Positions 7,453 through 16,371 of a stretch of DNA of 64,000 nucleotides are shown one piece after another. The position numbers and the translations under genes are program-made. This stretch comes from Thermoanaerobaculia bacterium (lineage in GTDB: Bacteria; Acidobacteriota; Thermoanaerobaculia; Multivoradales; J023), in NCBI GenBank assembly GCA_030431255.1, contig JAUIJL010000010.1, forward strand, positions 62,001 through 126,000, written 5' to 3'. The stretch's first letter is position 1. Every line of letters begins with the position of its first letter. The notes under the pieces are model-generated. The model was not told the DNA's origin, made no database searches, and worked only from the letters and a program-made list of their open reading frames with translations.

Positions 7453-10302
7453 CTACTCGCCCGGCACCACCAAGTAGCCGTGGGGCAAGGCCTTCAACGG
7501 ATGCTCGTACCAGATGGGCGGGTATTGCTCGTTGCCCATGTTATCGAAACGATCACCCAAGAGCACGTTCGAAAACAGGATGGGAATGCCGCCGGCGAAG
7601 GGATCGCCGGAAGCGCCGCCCGCTCCGGTGCGCAATTGAATGTGCAGATGGGGCGCGGTGGAGATGCCCGAGTTGCCCACCCGACCGATCAGGTCTCCGC
7701 GGCTCACGGGAATGGGCTCCGGCAGCTTGCGACCGTCCGGGTCGACCCCATCGACCGCGGGATCACAGTCCGGCTCGTCCTCGGGGCAGATATTCGGACA
7801 CAGCGCCTCGGGGATGGAATCGGTCTTGAAGTGGAGATAGTCCATGAATTCCCGTCGCCGTTTGTCGACCGCGTCGAAAGAGTGCTGGATGGTGACGAAA
7901 TTCGCCTGGGTGCTGTCGATGCTGCCCGGCGAGTTGTCGGCCGTGGATCGACGACAGGCGACGATCTCGCCGTCGGCCATGGCTCGAACGGGCAGGTTCC
8001 AAACCCGGAAATTCTCATTGACCGAGGCGTCGCCCGCGCCGTCCACCAGGGCGGTCCAATGGGATCCGGTCCAATGGCCGAGGCCGATGTCGAAGGCGAA
8101 GCGGCTGTTTTCAGAGTGCCGGTGATGGTGGGTGAGCACGTGACCGCTCAAGGTGGCGGCCTCGTTGAACGCCAGATCGCCATTGCCGAACGGGAAGTGG
8201 TAGGAGCCCCACACCGGGTTGCTGGTCACAGCGTGGCGCCACCGAGCGGTCAGCGGTCGATCGAATTGCAGGTCGGTGAGGGTGCCGCCGAGAAAATCGA
8301 GCTCGATCGAGATCACATCCGGCGGCGGATAATGAAAGGTGCGATCCTCCGGCAAGGCGATTTTGAGGGTGCCACCGGGTTGGAGCCACCGACGGCTGTC
8401 GGGTTGGCCGTTGGGCAAATACCGCACCAGGGCGACTTTGTCGGTGCCGCCCCAAGGCGGGGTGTCCACGGAGCCGTAGGCACCGCCGACCACCAGCGCG
8501 CGATCGGAGCCGTCGAGGCTCACGGCGGTGGGAAACGCCTCGACGTCGGGCTCCAAATAGGAGCCGTAGCCCAAGTTTTCTTTGATCGGGCTGTATTTCC
8601 ACAAAGTGTCGTTACCGAGCGTTTCGTGGCCGTAGACCATATTGCCGTTCTCTTCGAAACGGATCGCCCCCAGGGACGAGCCGGCCGCGGTTTCGACCCA
8701 AACCGCCGCCGCCGCGCCGAGATCGTCGGCGGCGTCCAGGGATCGGATCTCCGAGGCGTGGCCACCGATCGCGGTCAAAGCCAATCCACCGCCGCCGAAG
8801 CTCTGATCGAGAGAGCCGTCGACGGAAAAACGGGCGACGGCGGCGTAACGGGTAAATTCGTCACGGCTCGTGCCGCCCACCCAAATCTTGCCGTCGTCGG
8901 CCACGTCCATGGCGTGGGGCACGGCCGCCTCGGCTTCCGGGAACGTGGTGGTCTGCCAGCCGAAATCGTTCACCAGACCCTGGGAATCCAATCGGGCGAT
9001 CCCGAACTCACAGCCCGTCTCACCGTAGCCACAAGCGCCCACACCGGCCGCCAGCCAGGCATCGAACCACCCCAACACAAAACCCTTGCGGTGCTCCACG
9101 CCGACCGGACGCAGGGCCACCCCGCCGGGTCCGGCCAGCACCAAGACTCCTTCATCGCCGAAGGACGCCGTGGGCGAGCCGTCTTCCTCGAACATGGCCA
9201 AGCCGGCTCGATTGGCGCCGTCACAACGCAGGGAGGCGGCGGCCAAATAACGGGTGTCGCCGCCGTTGGTGGACAGGGCGGTGACACCCGCCGTGCCCAA
9301 GACCTCGCAGGCGATTTCGTTCTGGTAGAAGGCGGTCCAAACGGAGCCCTCGTTGCCGAAGGAATTGTCGAAATGGGTTTCCCCTGTATTGATCGCGGAT
9401 CCGTCTTGGTCGAGGTCGTAGAGGCGGATGCGATGCAGGATGAGGACCTCTTCGCCGGCCGGGCTCAGATTCTTGCCGACGACCAAGAAACGACCGTCCT
9501 CGAGGTCCGCCATCTCCGAAGCGAAATAGCCGGGGAACGGCATCTGACGCGACAGGCTGCCGAAGCCGTCGTAGATGGCTAGGAAAGCTTGGGAGCCGAC
9601 GAGCGCGTCTTCGGTGACGTCTTCCGGTGGATCGCCGATCAAATAATCGTAGGAGCCCGTGACCACGTAGCGCTCCGACGCGCCGGGGGGTTTGTAAGCC
9701 AACACCCCGAGGGCTCGTCCGTAGGGCAACCCCGGATCGAAGAGCTGTTGCTGCATCACCGCACCGGTCACGCCGAAGCCGCCGCTGGTGATCGCCGTAC
9801 GTTTCTTGTCGGGATTGGCGGGTTGGAATTCATAAAAGCTCGAGTCATAACCCAGGAGCGCGTCATCCGTCATATGCAACGACGTTTCGCCGGAGCCCGG
9901 GTAATGGGCCCGCAAAGCGTCGAGGCGAATCCACTCCGTGCCGTCGTTGCGCACTTGGAAGTCGATATTGGTGCGGTAGGAGGGAATGCTGGTCTCGTCG
10001 AGATGCATCTGCTCCCACATGATCTCGGCGTCGGGATGGGTGGGGTCGTATGGGGTTTCAATGATGGATTCTTGATCCACCGGTTGTAGATTGGAAAGGG
10101 AAACGGATATCGGCGCGGCGGTCGCCGTGGCCGCCATCAACATCGTGGTCGACACGGCGAAAGCGCGGAGGCCGATCGACTGCCCTAGCCGACGCGCGGC
10201 TCCACGGCCGCAGGCGCCGATTCGGTGCATGGGGCTCAGGTTCGATGGGGTCGATCGTTGGGGGGTCGATATGGAGAAAAGACTCTTTGTCAGAAGGATC
10301 AT
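7453..10302 (-). CDS. Secreted M23 (LytM-type) metallopeptidase with delta-60-like repeats
   Basis: 949 residues; GGAG lies 8 bases before ATG 10302. A long N-terminus ends in a signal peptide (residues about 42-63, LRAFAVSTTMLMAATATAAP). The middle (about 200-600) has delta-60/beta-propeller-like repeats, each ending in a short motif (FGNEGSVW, ASFGDEGVLVL, QSFGGGGLAL). The C-terminal part has the M23 zinc-site signature: HSENSRFAFDIG supplies the first His and Asp, and VGNSGISTAPHLHIQLR supplies HxH. An insert rich in Cys, Asp and Pro (CPNICPEDEPDCDP) sits between the motifs. Such enzymes cut peptidoglycan cross-links or other peptides outside the cell. It could also be a non-catalytic LytM factor, but the ligands are intact. 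Confidence 0.83.
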   Translation of the reverse strand: MILLTKSLFSISTPQRSTPSNLSPMHRIGACGRGAARRLGQSIGLRAFAVSTTMLMAATATAAPISVSLSNLQPVDQESIIETPYDPTHPDAEIMWEQMHLDETSIPSYRTNIDFQVRNDGTEWIRLDALRAHYPGSGETSLHMTDDALLGYDSSFYEFQPANPDKKRTAITSGGFGVTGAVMQQQLFDPGLPYGRALGVLAYKPPGASERYVVTGSYDYLIGDPPEDVTEDALVGSQAFLAIYDGFGSLSRQMPFPGYFASEMADLEDGRFLVVGKNLSPAGEEVLILHRIRLYDLDQDGSAINTGETHFDNSFGNEGSVWTAFYQNEIACEVLGTAGVTALSTNGGDTRYLAAASLRCDGANRAGLAMFEEDGSPTASFGDEGVLVLAGPGGVALRPVGVEHRKGFVLGWFDAWLAAGVGACGYGETGCEFGIARLDSQGLVNDFGWQTTTFPEAEAAVPHAMDVADDGKIWVGGTSRDEFTRYAAVARFSVDGSLDQSFGGGGLALTAIGGHASEIRSLDAADDLGAAAAVWVETAAGSSLGAIRFEENGNMVYGHETLGNDTLWKYSPIKENLGYGSYLEPDVEAFPTAVSLDGSDRALVVGGAYGSVDTPPWGGTDKVALVRYLPNGQPDSRRWLQPGGTLKIALPEDRTFHYPPPDVISIELDFLGGTLTDLQFDRPLTARWRHAVTSNPVWGSYHFPFGNGDLAFNEAATLSGHVLTHHHRHSENSRFAFDIGLGHWTGSHWTALVDGAGDASVNENFRVWNLPVRAMADGEIVACRRSTADNSPGSIDSTQANFVTIQHSFDAVDKRRREFMDYLHFKTDSIPEALCPNICPEDEPDCDPAVDGVDPDGRKLPEPIPVSRGDLIGRVGNSGISTAPHLHIQLRTGAGGASGDPFAGGIPILFSNVLLGDRFDNMGNEQYPPIWYEHPLKALPHGYLVVPGE

Positions 10303-10594
10303 GGTGATGCTCCGATTGTGGTTGAGGTCAGGTGTTGTGCTTCATGGGTAGAGCGCAACACCTGTGCAATTTCCATCAATCCGAGAACCCGACCTTTTCG
10401 CGGAGCCTTGGCCGAGCTGGACATGTCGCCGACTTCTCCCAAGGCTTCGGAGATCCCCGCGGACAGGTCATTAACCAGACATTTTGCAAAAATCAGACAC
10501 AGAAGCATCCGATAGATTTAAAGACGACATCCTTTGGAACATCAACCCGGTGGGCGAACCTCAGAGACGGTCTCACCGGACCGGAGAGACGACT

Positions 10595-11461
10595 ATGAAC
10601 CGATTCAGGCTGCTCACGCTGTCCATGGCTCTCCTGATCGGCCCTGCACTAAACCTCCACGGGCCTTTGGCAGCCGACGACTCCCACTCCGCCCTGGAGA
10701 CACCGTCCGCCACGGAGACCATCCGCCAACGGGGCAAGCTGGTCATGCTCTGCTTCCCGACCTTGGGAGGCGGTGTCAGCCCGAATCTGGAACACGGTGC
10801 CACCCGCCGCTCCGGCACCTCGGAGCATTTCGTCGGTCTCGAGGTGACGCTGATGGAAAAGCTGGCCGCACGACTGGGAGTCGAGCTGGAAATCCGAACC
10901 TTGGAGGAGCCCGGATACGCTCCTCTCCTGCCGGCCCTCTTGGAAGGTCGAGCGGATCTCGTCGCCAGCACCCTGTCGATCACGCCGGAGCGACGAAAAA
11001 TCGTCGATTTTTCGATCCCCTATCAAGTCGTCTACCAGGTGGTGCTGGCGCGACAGGGCAGCGGAATCCGCTCCACCGACGATCTGGCCGACAAAGTGGC
11101 TGTGGCCGCGCGGGGGACCAGCCACCATCAGCACCTGAAACGGATGGGCATCTCCGACCAAAACCTCCGATTGGTCGAATTCGTCGAGGAATATTTCACC
11201 GAGCTGGCCGAAAAACGCGCCGATTTCGCGATCATCGATTCTCTGATCCCGGATGAGCTCGACGAATTCCAGAACGCGCAAACCGAAAATCGCCTGGAAG
11301 TCGCCCTGACCCTGCCCGAGGTGGACAGCATTGCGATCGCCCTGCCGCCCGGCAGCGATCTCAAGCAGCCCCTCGACGCCCTGATCCGAGAGCTGACCGA
11401 AAGCGGCGAGCTCGAGGTCCTGCTGAAGAAGGCCATGGTGCAGCGGGCCGAGCAGACCTAG
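10595..11461 (+). CDS. Periplasmic solute-binding protein, family 3
   Basis: 288 residues from ATG 10595, preceded by GGAGAG; the frame is open further upstream but lacks a signal. The signal peptide is RLLTLSMALLIGPALNLHG. The mature part follows the SBP_bac_3 plan: TIRQRGKLVMLCFP, GLEVTLMEKLAARLGVELEI, ALLEGRADLVASTLSITPER, VDFSIPYQVVYQVVLAR, LADKVAVAARGTSHHQHLKR and KRADFAIIDSLI. Members bind amino acids or feed membrane-bound sensor/lytic enzymes. No transporter permease is next to it, so it may be an orphan. The domain is complete. Confidence 0.88.
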   Translation: MNRFRLLTLSMALLIGPALNLHGPLAADDSHSALETPSATETIRQRGKLVMLCFPTLGGGVSPNLEHGATRRSGTSEHFVGLEVTLMEKLAARLGVELEIRTLEEPGYAPLLPALLEGRADLVASTLSITPERRKIVDFSIPYQVVYQVVLARQGSGIRSTDDLADKVAVAARGTSHHQHLKRMGISDQNLRLVEFVEEYFTELAEKRADFAIIDSLIPDELDEFQNAQTENRLEVALTLPEVDSIAIALPPGSDLKQPLDALIRELTESGELEVLLKKAMVQRAEQT

Positions 11462-11571
11462 CCCGGAGCCCCAAGCCGTTGCGTGATTTGTCGGTGTTTT
11501 TCGATATCCAAAGCAGATACCGCGGCTGATTTCACCTCGGAATCCGCCGCGATCTGCGAAAGGACGACCCG

Positions 11572-13014
11572 ATGAACCATCGAAACTTACGCAGCACCTT
11601 CAGCCGATGGGCGTGGGCGTTGTTGCTGGTGACGTCGACGGTGGGCGCAGAGCCCACACAGACTGAGCCCACACAGACTGAGCCCACACAGACTGAGCCC
11701 ACGCAGACTGAGCCCACAGCGACCGAACCCACAGCGACCGAGCCCGTCGCAGAAGCCGACCATCCGCCCGTCCGCTGGATTTGCAACGATGTCGACTCCG
11801 GGAAGCGGACCCTCACGACCCGATTCGAGCCGGGTGCGGTCGCATTGACCTGGCAAGGCGAGACCACCGAGCTGAAGCACGTGCCCAGCGAGGTGGGTGC
11901 GGCCTATGTCGGCTGGCCTGAGGCGACAGGTCCTGAGGCTACAGGTCCTGAGGCTTCAGGTCCTGAGGCTACAGGTCCTGAGGCGGCGGGGCCCGAGGCG
12001 ACCGGCAAAAGCTTTCGCGTGCGGCCCGACAGCCGGGCGGTGCTTACCTTCGGAAGCCAGGCGGTGGGCTGCCGGGCCCACCGACGCGGCGGCCGTGAGC
12101 CGATGCCCGCCGCCGGCGGTCCGTCGGCGACGGAGCTCGCCACGGCCCTGGTGATGGGCATTCCGCGAAGAAGGCTGGAGCTCTTCGGCGTCGTCGGTGC
12201 CATCCAGCCAGATCCCGACGATCCCATGCCCGGGGTCGGTTTGCAGTGGCAATCTCGCGACCACGGGCCCATCAGCTCGTTGAGACTCGAGGCGGATTTC
12301 GATCTCTACCACGGCAATCCGGACAATCCCGACCCCGAGCTCAAAGCATGGTCCGTTTCTTTTCGAGGCGATCCCGAGCCCATTCGCGAGCTGCTTCGGT
12401 CGCAATACGGGGAGCCGCGAGAGCTGGCTCGACCGGTGAGCTACCTACCGCACCCCCAAATCGTCTGGCGCTACGGGCACTTCTACCTCACGACCCTGCC
12501 GGGCTCCTTCGAGCTCACTTATCGCAAATGGGAGCCGGAATGGGTGATTCCGCCGATCGACGAAGACACCGCGCAGCGCGAAATCGCTCGGGTCGAGAGG
12601 ATCTTCAGGGGCGGCATTCGAGTCGCCGACTTCGAGGCGGAATTCGGCCCCCTCGGACCCGATCAATGGGGTGAGTCGCTGGAAGCCTGGACCCGGCACT
12701 GGCGGATCGACATCACCCCGGCGCAAGGCCCACCGAGCCGCATCTTCATCGTGCCCCGAGCCCGTCCGATCCCCGCCGGATCGTTGATTCGGACCCTCGG
12801 CATCGAGAATCCGGTAGTGGTCTCACGGGACGTGCACATGTCGAGCCGGCAGCTCGAGGATCGGGACCACGGCAAGCCCCGTCTCGGCGGGTTCAAGATC
12901 GAGATCTGCATCGACAAAGGCGACCAAAAAATGCTGAAAACCGATCGTCATCCGCCCATGTGGTCCTCGGAAAGCTACGCGATTTGCGCCATCACTTTGC
13001 GCCGTGGTCGTTGA
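11572..13014 (+). CDS. Exported protein with two pentapeptide tandem repeats
   Basis: 480 residues; GAAAGGACG precedes the start. Signal peptide SRWAWALLLVTSTVGA at the N-terminus. It contains six EPTQT/EPTAT units (about residues 27-56) and six PEATG-like units (about 116-145), each encoded by a 15-base tandem repeat. The rest has no family I recognise; the region about 190-400 (RRLELFGVVGAIQPDPDDP, FDLYHGNPDNPDPELKAW, LLRSQYGEPRELARP) looks like a folded domain of its own. The two low-complexity stretches are likely linkers. Codon use matches the neighbours. Confidence 0.75.
   Translation: MNHRNLRSTFSRWAWALLLVTSTVGAEPTQTEPTQTEPTQTEPTQTEPTATEPTATEPVAEADHPPVRWICNDVDSGKRTLTTRFEPGAVALTWQGETTELKHVPSEVGAAYVGWPEATGPEATGPEASGPEATGPEAAGPEATGKSFRVRPDSRAVLTFGSQAVGCRAHRRGGREPMPAAGGPSATELATALVMGIPRRRLELFGVVGAIQPDPDDPMPGVGLQWQSRDHGPISSLRLEADFDLYHGNPDNPDPELKAWSVSFRGDPEPIRELLRSQYGEPRELARPVSYLPHPQIVWRYGHFYLTTLPGSFELTYRKWEPEWVIPPIDEDTAQREIARVERIFRGGIRVADFEAEFGPLGPDQWGESLEAWTRHWRIDITPAQGPPSRIFIVPRARPIPAGSLIRTLGIENPVVVSRDVHMSSRQLEDRDHGKPRLGGFKIEICIDKGDQKMLKTDRHPPMWSSESYAICAITLRRGR
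11650..11739 (+). repeat. 15-bp tandem repeat x6 (EPTQT)
   Basis: Six consecutive 15-base units of the type gagcccacacagact; the last two change to gagcccacagcgacc. In frame within the coding sequence. Confidence 0.95.
11917..12006 (+). repeat. 15-bp tandem repeat x6 (PEATG)
   Basis: Six consecutive 15-base units of the type cctgaggctacaggt, diverging in the last two. In frame; unrelated in sequence to the first repeat of the same gene. Confidence 0.95.
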
Positions 13015-13095
13015 TCCAATTCCCTCGAAAGTCCAAATTCCTTCGAAAGATAGTCGTCCTCGGTCAGAAACGGCGGGTCCGCTGCAAAGGAAAGA

Positions 13096-13122
13096 GCGGG
13101 TGGGCATGCGATGCCCACCCGC
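13096..13122. terminator. Strong hairpin between genes, probable terminator
   Basis: GCGGGTGGGCAT and its exact complement ATGCCCACCCGC flank a 3-base loop. Only a short T-run (gatgttt) follows on the + strand, so termination is likely but not canonical. Confidence 0.6.
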
Positions 13123-13164
13123 GATGTTTCACGGCTGCCGACGCCCAACCACTAGGGGACGACC

Positions 13165-16100
13165 ATGCGCACCCACCTGATCAGAGCCCACCTCACACCT
13201 CTCCTTCTCCTCTCGGCGCTGCTCTCGACGGCGGCGTCCGATCCACTGGCCGCGGCCGAAGCGTGCTCCGATCTCGGCGAGCCTATCTACTTTCAGGCCG
13301 GGCGAAACGACGTCTTCGGCGAGCCCACCGATCCGAGCGTGCGACGGCCTGAGCTGGACGCCTACTTCGCGCCCCAAAATCCCGTCTGGACCGATTTCGA
13401 CGATCCCACGCTGAACCGATGGGTGGGTCATAGCTTCACGGGTTTGCCCGGATCGATTTGCCGAATCGACTTGATCGTCATCGCCCGCGACCTGGGAGGC
13501 AATTCGAGCAACGACTCCCTGCTCTTGGGATCGGCGACCGCCGCCGAAGGCTTCGTCACCCTGCCCTTGGCCGACCTGACCGATGTCAGCGGTACGGAAA
13601 CCCAGCAGGTTTACGTCTTGGAGCTCGGGGAGATCGCATTCTCCGGCGGCAAAACCGTTCTCGAGCTGATCGAGGAAGAGGGGCTGCTCGACCTGCTGGT
13701 CCAAGACGACACCATGGTCGATTCCTACGAGCTGCGGGTGTATTCGAGCCCGTGGCGCACGCGCTACTGTGGCCGACCGGACGCCTACGCCGAGCCCGCG
13801 GATGCCGTGCAACGGAGCGCTCAGCTCAACGGCGCCTATCCCCAGGCCGCGTGGAAATCGGCCGACGACACGCGCGTCAACCGATTCTTCGGTTGCAGCT
13901 TCTCCGGGCTGCCGGAAACCGTCTTCGAGGCACGGATCGAGGTGCAAATGAAACCGGGGGATTCGAGCCAGGCCGACAACGATTCCTTAAACCTCGGCCT
14001 CCGCCCCGGTCCTTCGTTCGCATTTTCCAGCCGGATCGAGGATCTGCCCGAAGCCGGCGGCACCTGGGACGCTGCCATCAACGGCCCGACCCTGATCGAA
14101 CGTGACGTCACCCCGTTGATCGAGGACCGCCGCCTCGACGTGCTGATCCAAGACGACACCACCGTCGACTACGTGCGCTTGCGGTATCGCACCTGCCCAC
14201 CGCCGGTTCCCTGCTTCGGATTGACCTGCCTACCGGTCGACGACACGTTGGTCGAATCCGTCGATCACCAAATCCGAGTGCCTCTGCCCGGCGCCTTCGA
14301 GCTCGACATCAGCGGTGGTGACGGGGCCTGCGTCAATCTCTCCTGCCCCACCGTCACCGACCACCGGCTGCTGGAGCTCTTGGCCACGGGCAGCTTCGAA
14401 GAGAGCGACGGCACCTTCTCCTGCAAGCTCACCTGGCAAGACGACGGCAACGTGGCCACCGTGTCGGCGGATTTCCCGGAAGGCTTGGATGTGTTCATGT
14501 CGGTGGAGGTGCTGATGGACGATCAAACGGTGGCGGAGCACACCGCTCCGGTGGAGGGACCGGCCGCCACAATTCCCACCGGCACCTGCGTCACCGAGCT
14601 CGACATAGTTCCCTTTGGCAGCCGTCCCAAGACCCATTGTTTACAGCTCTTATTGCAAGACCCGACACCGGTGGACATCTTGCAAGGTGGTCCCAGTGGG
14701 GTGGTCGGCAATAAGGTGCTCATTTGCCCGCCGCTCATCGTCGGAATGCCCAATTTCATTCCCTCCGGCATCACCATCTCCGGCACCGGCTCCGAGCCGC
14801 TGGTGGTCGAGAGCTCAACGGTGTTCGTCGGCCAAGAGGCGTATAGCTCCCTGGGCGGTGCCGCTCTCGAGCCCGCCAACGGATCTCTCCGAGTGGTGGA
14901 TTTGCGGGCGTCGGACGGTGGCTTCTCCGTCGCCCTCGGCAACGCCCAGGCTGCGGAGCTGACCCTGAGCCTGGGTGAGTCGACCCAACCGATTGGTGGA
15001 ACCTTGGATGTCGAGGCGTTCGGCACCTTCGACGGCCAAACGGACGCGCCCTTGGGTCGGCTGGAGATGATCCGAACCGAGGACGGCATCCAACTCGGCA
15101 CGGACTTCAGCTCGATCGACTCACCCACGCAAAAAGTCCAGGTCTGGCGGCAGGGCGAGCTGGTGACGGAGCGGATCTTGCCGGCTGGTCCGGCTGCGTC
15201 GGCCTCCCAATGGCCCGATCGTTTCGGCAAGCTCGACTTCGAAACCGAGTGTTACGTGGTCCGCTTCCCCACCGACACGGTCTTGGTGCTCTTCGGCGAG
15301 TCGCCCCTCGATTCGGCCATCGATCTAGTGGGCGGCGAGCTGGTGGGCGACGAGCTGCGATTGCTCGCCGAGGACGGCACGGGGGATCGAATCGACGCCA
15401 AAACTAAGCTGTCGGTGGTCGCCGGCGGGGGGATCGAAGAGATCACCGTGCTCGATGCGCGGGTGGGCACCGGCTGCGAGGAGTCGCCGGAGAGACTTTG
15501 CCTCAACCAAGGACGCTATGCGGTCAAGGCCGACTGGCGGTCCCAAGACGGAGGATTCGGCGCCGGTCGGGCCGTACGGCTAACCGCCGACACGGGCTAT
15601 TTCTGGTTCTTCGACCCAGACAACGTCGAGCTGATCGTGAAATCCCTCGACGGCTGTGGTTTGAATGAACGGCTGTGGGTCTTCGGCGGCGGCTTGACCA
15701 ACGTCGAGGTGGAGCTGAAAGTGACCGACACCTGGACCGGAGACGTCGAGCTCTACCTGAATCCCGCGGGCACGGCCTTCCAGCCCTTGCAGGATACGGA
15801 TGCCTTTGCCGGCTGCGAAGCCTTGCCGGTGGCGTCGAATCAGACCTCCACCGGACCCGCGCCCGAAGGTGAGGACCACATCTTGCTCAACGGGGGACGG
15901 TTCGAGATTCGAGCCGAGTGGAGATCCGGTCAGGCGGAAGGCTCGGGCCGAGGGGTGCAGCTGACCGACGATACGGGTTATTTCTGGTTCTTCAATGCCG
16001 ACAACGTGGAGATGGTGGTCAAAGTGTTGGACGCCTGTGAGTTGGCGGATCGTTTTTGGGTCTTTGCCGGCGGCTTGACCGATGTCGAGGTCGAGCTGGT

Positions 16101-16203
16101 CGTCAAGGATCGCCAAACCGGGGAAGAGGCGCGGTACAGCAATCCGAGCCAAACCCCCTTCCTACCGATCCAAGACACGTCCGCATTCAGCGCTTGTCCT
16201 TGA
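13165..16203 (+). CDS. Large exported repeat-domain protein with two FWFF-domain copies
   Basis: 1012 residues; signal peptide HLTPLLLLSALLSTAASD. Residues about 33-350 hold two copies of one domain, each with an opening Cys, a NRW/F-G-SF-GLP segment (NRWVGHSFTGLP, NRFFGCSFSGLP), a DSL-LG segment, and an end LLDLLVQDDTMVD / RLDVLIQDDTTVD. The C-terminus holds two copies of another domain: GRYAVKADWRSQDGGFG, GYFWFFDPDNVELIVKSLDG, LWVFGGGLTNVEVELKVTD, ending DTDAF (about 777-895 and 905-1012). The second domain type occurs again in the protein at 41734-44034. No enzymatic motif seen; probably surface or extracellular. Family name unknown to me. Confidence 0.8.
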   Translation: MRTHLIRAHLTPLLLLSALLSTAASDPLAAAEACSDLGEPIYFQAGRNDVFGEPTDPSVRRPELDAYFAPQNPVWTDFDDPTLNRWVGHSFTGLPGSICRIDLIVIARDLGGNSSNDSLLLGSATAAEGFVTLPLADLTDVSGTETQQVYVLELGEIAFSGGKTVLELIEEEGLLDLLVQDDTMVDSYELRVYSSPWRTRYCGRPDAYAEPADAVQRSAQLNGAYPQAAWKSADDTRVNRFFGCSFSGLPETVFEARIEVQMKPGDSSQADNDSLNLGLRPGPSFAFSSRIEDLPEAGGTWDAAINGPTLIERDVTPLIEDRRLDVLIQDDTTVDYVRLRYRTCPPPVPCFGLTCLPVDDTLVESVDHQIRVPLPGAFELDISGGDGACVNLSCPTVTDHRLLELLATGSFEESDGTFSCKLTWQDDGNVATVSADFPEGLDVFMSVEVLMDDQTVAEHTAPVEGPAATIPTGTCVTELDIVPFGSRPKTHCLQLLLQDPTPVDILQGGPSGVVGNKVLICPPLIVGMPNFIPSGITISGTGSEPLVVESSTVFVGQEAYSSLGGAALEPANGSLRVVDLRASDGGFSVALGNAQAAELTLSLGESTQPIGGTLDVEAFGTFDGQTDAPLGRLEMIRTEDGIQLGTDFSSIDSPTQKVQVWRQGELVTERILPAGPAASASQWPDRFGKLDFETECYVVRFPTDTVLVLFGESPLDSAIDLVGGELVGDELRLLAEDGTGDRIDAKTKLSVVAGGGIEEITVLDARVGTGCEESPERLCLNQGRYAVKADWRSQDGGFGAGRAVRLTADTGYFWFFDPDNVELIVKSLDGCGLNERLWVFGGGLTNVEVELKVTDTWTGDVELYLNPAGTAFQPLQDTDAFAGCEALPVASNQTSTGPAPEGEDHILLNGGRFEIRAEWRSGQAEGSGRGVQLTDDTGYFWFFNADNVEMVVKVLDACELADRFWVFAGGLTDVEVELVVKDRQTGEEARYSNPSQTPFLPIQDTSAFSACP

Positions 16204-16209
16204 ATCAAA

Positions 16210-16264
16210 CCCAGGGTGGCGCTGCGCTTACCCTGGGCTATTGGATAACACCCCTTCAGGGTGT
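16210..16264. repeat. Double-hairpin intergenic repeat
   Basis: CCCAGGGT (16210-16217) pairs with ACCCTGGG (16230-16237) around ggcgctgcgctt, followed 10 bases on by ACACCC (16248-16253) and GGGTGT (16259-16264). This composition resembles a widespread family of intergenic palindromes in environmental genomes. It lies between two convergent genes and may also stop transcription. Confidence 0.7.
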
Positions 16265-16371
16265 CAAGACATCCGGGTCGAAGGGGTTTTTCACGGACCT
16301 CAGAAATTCTTGAATCTAATGTGCTCAGGAACCCTTCTGAGGAGACACGTTTGCTAGGCCGCGCGTCGGAA

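Noticed and set aside
7480-9582. A 700-codon + strand frame over the M23 peptidase gene
   Set aside because: Shadow frame; no domain, signal or ribosome site, while the opposite strand encodes a complete peptidase.
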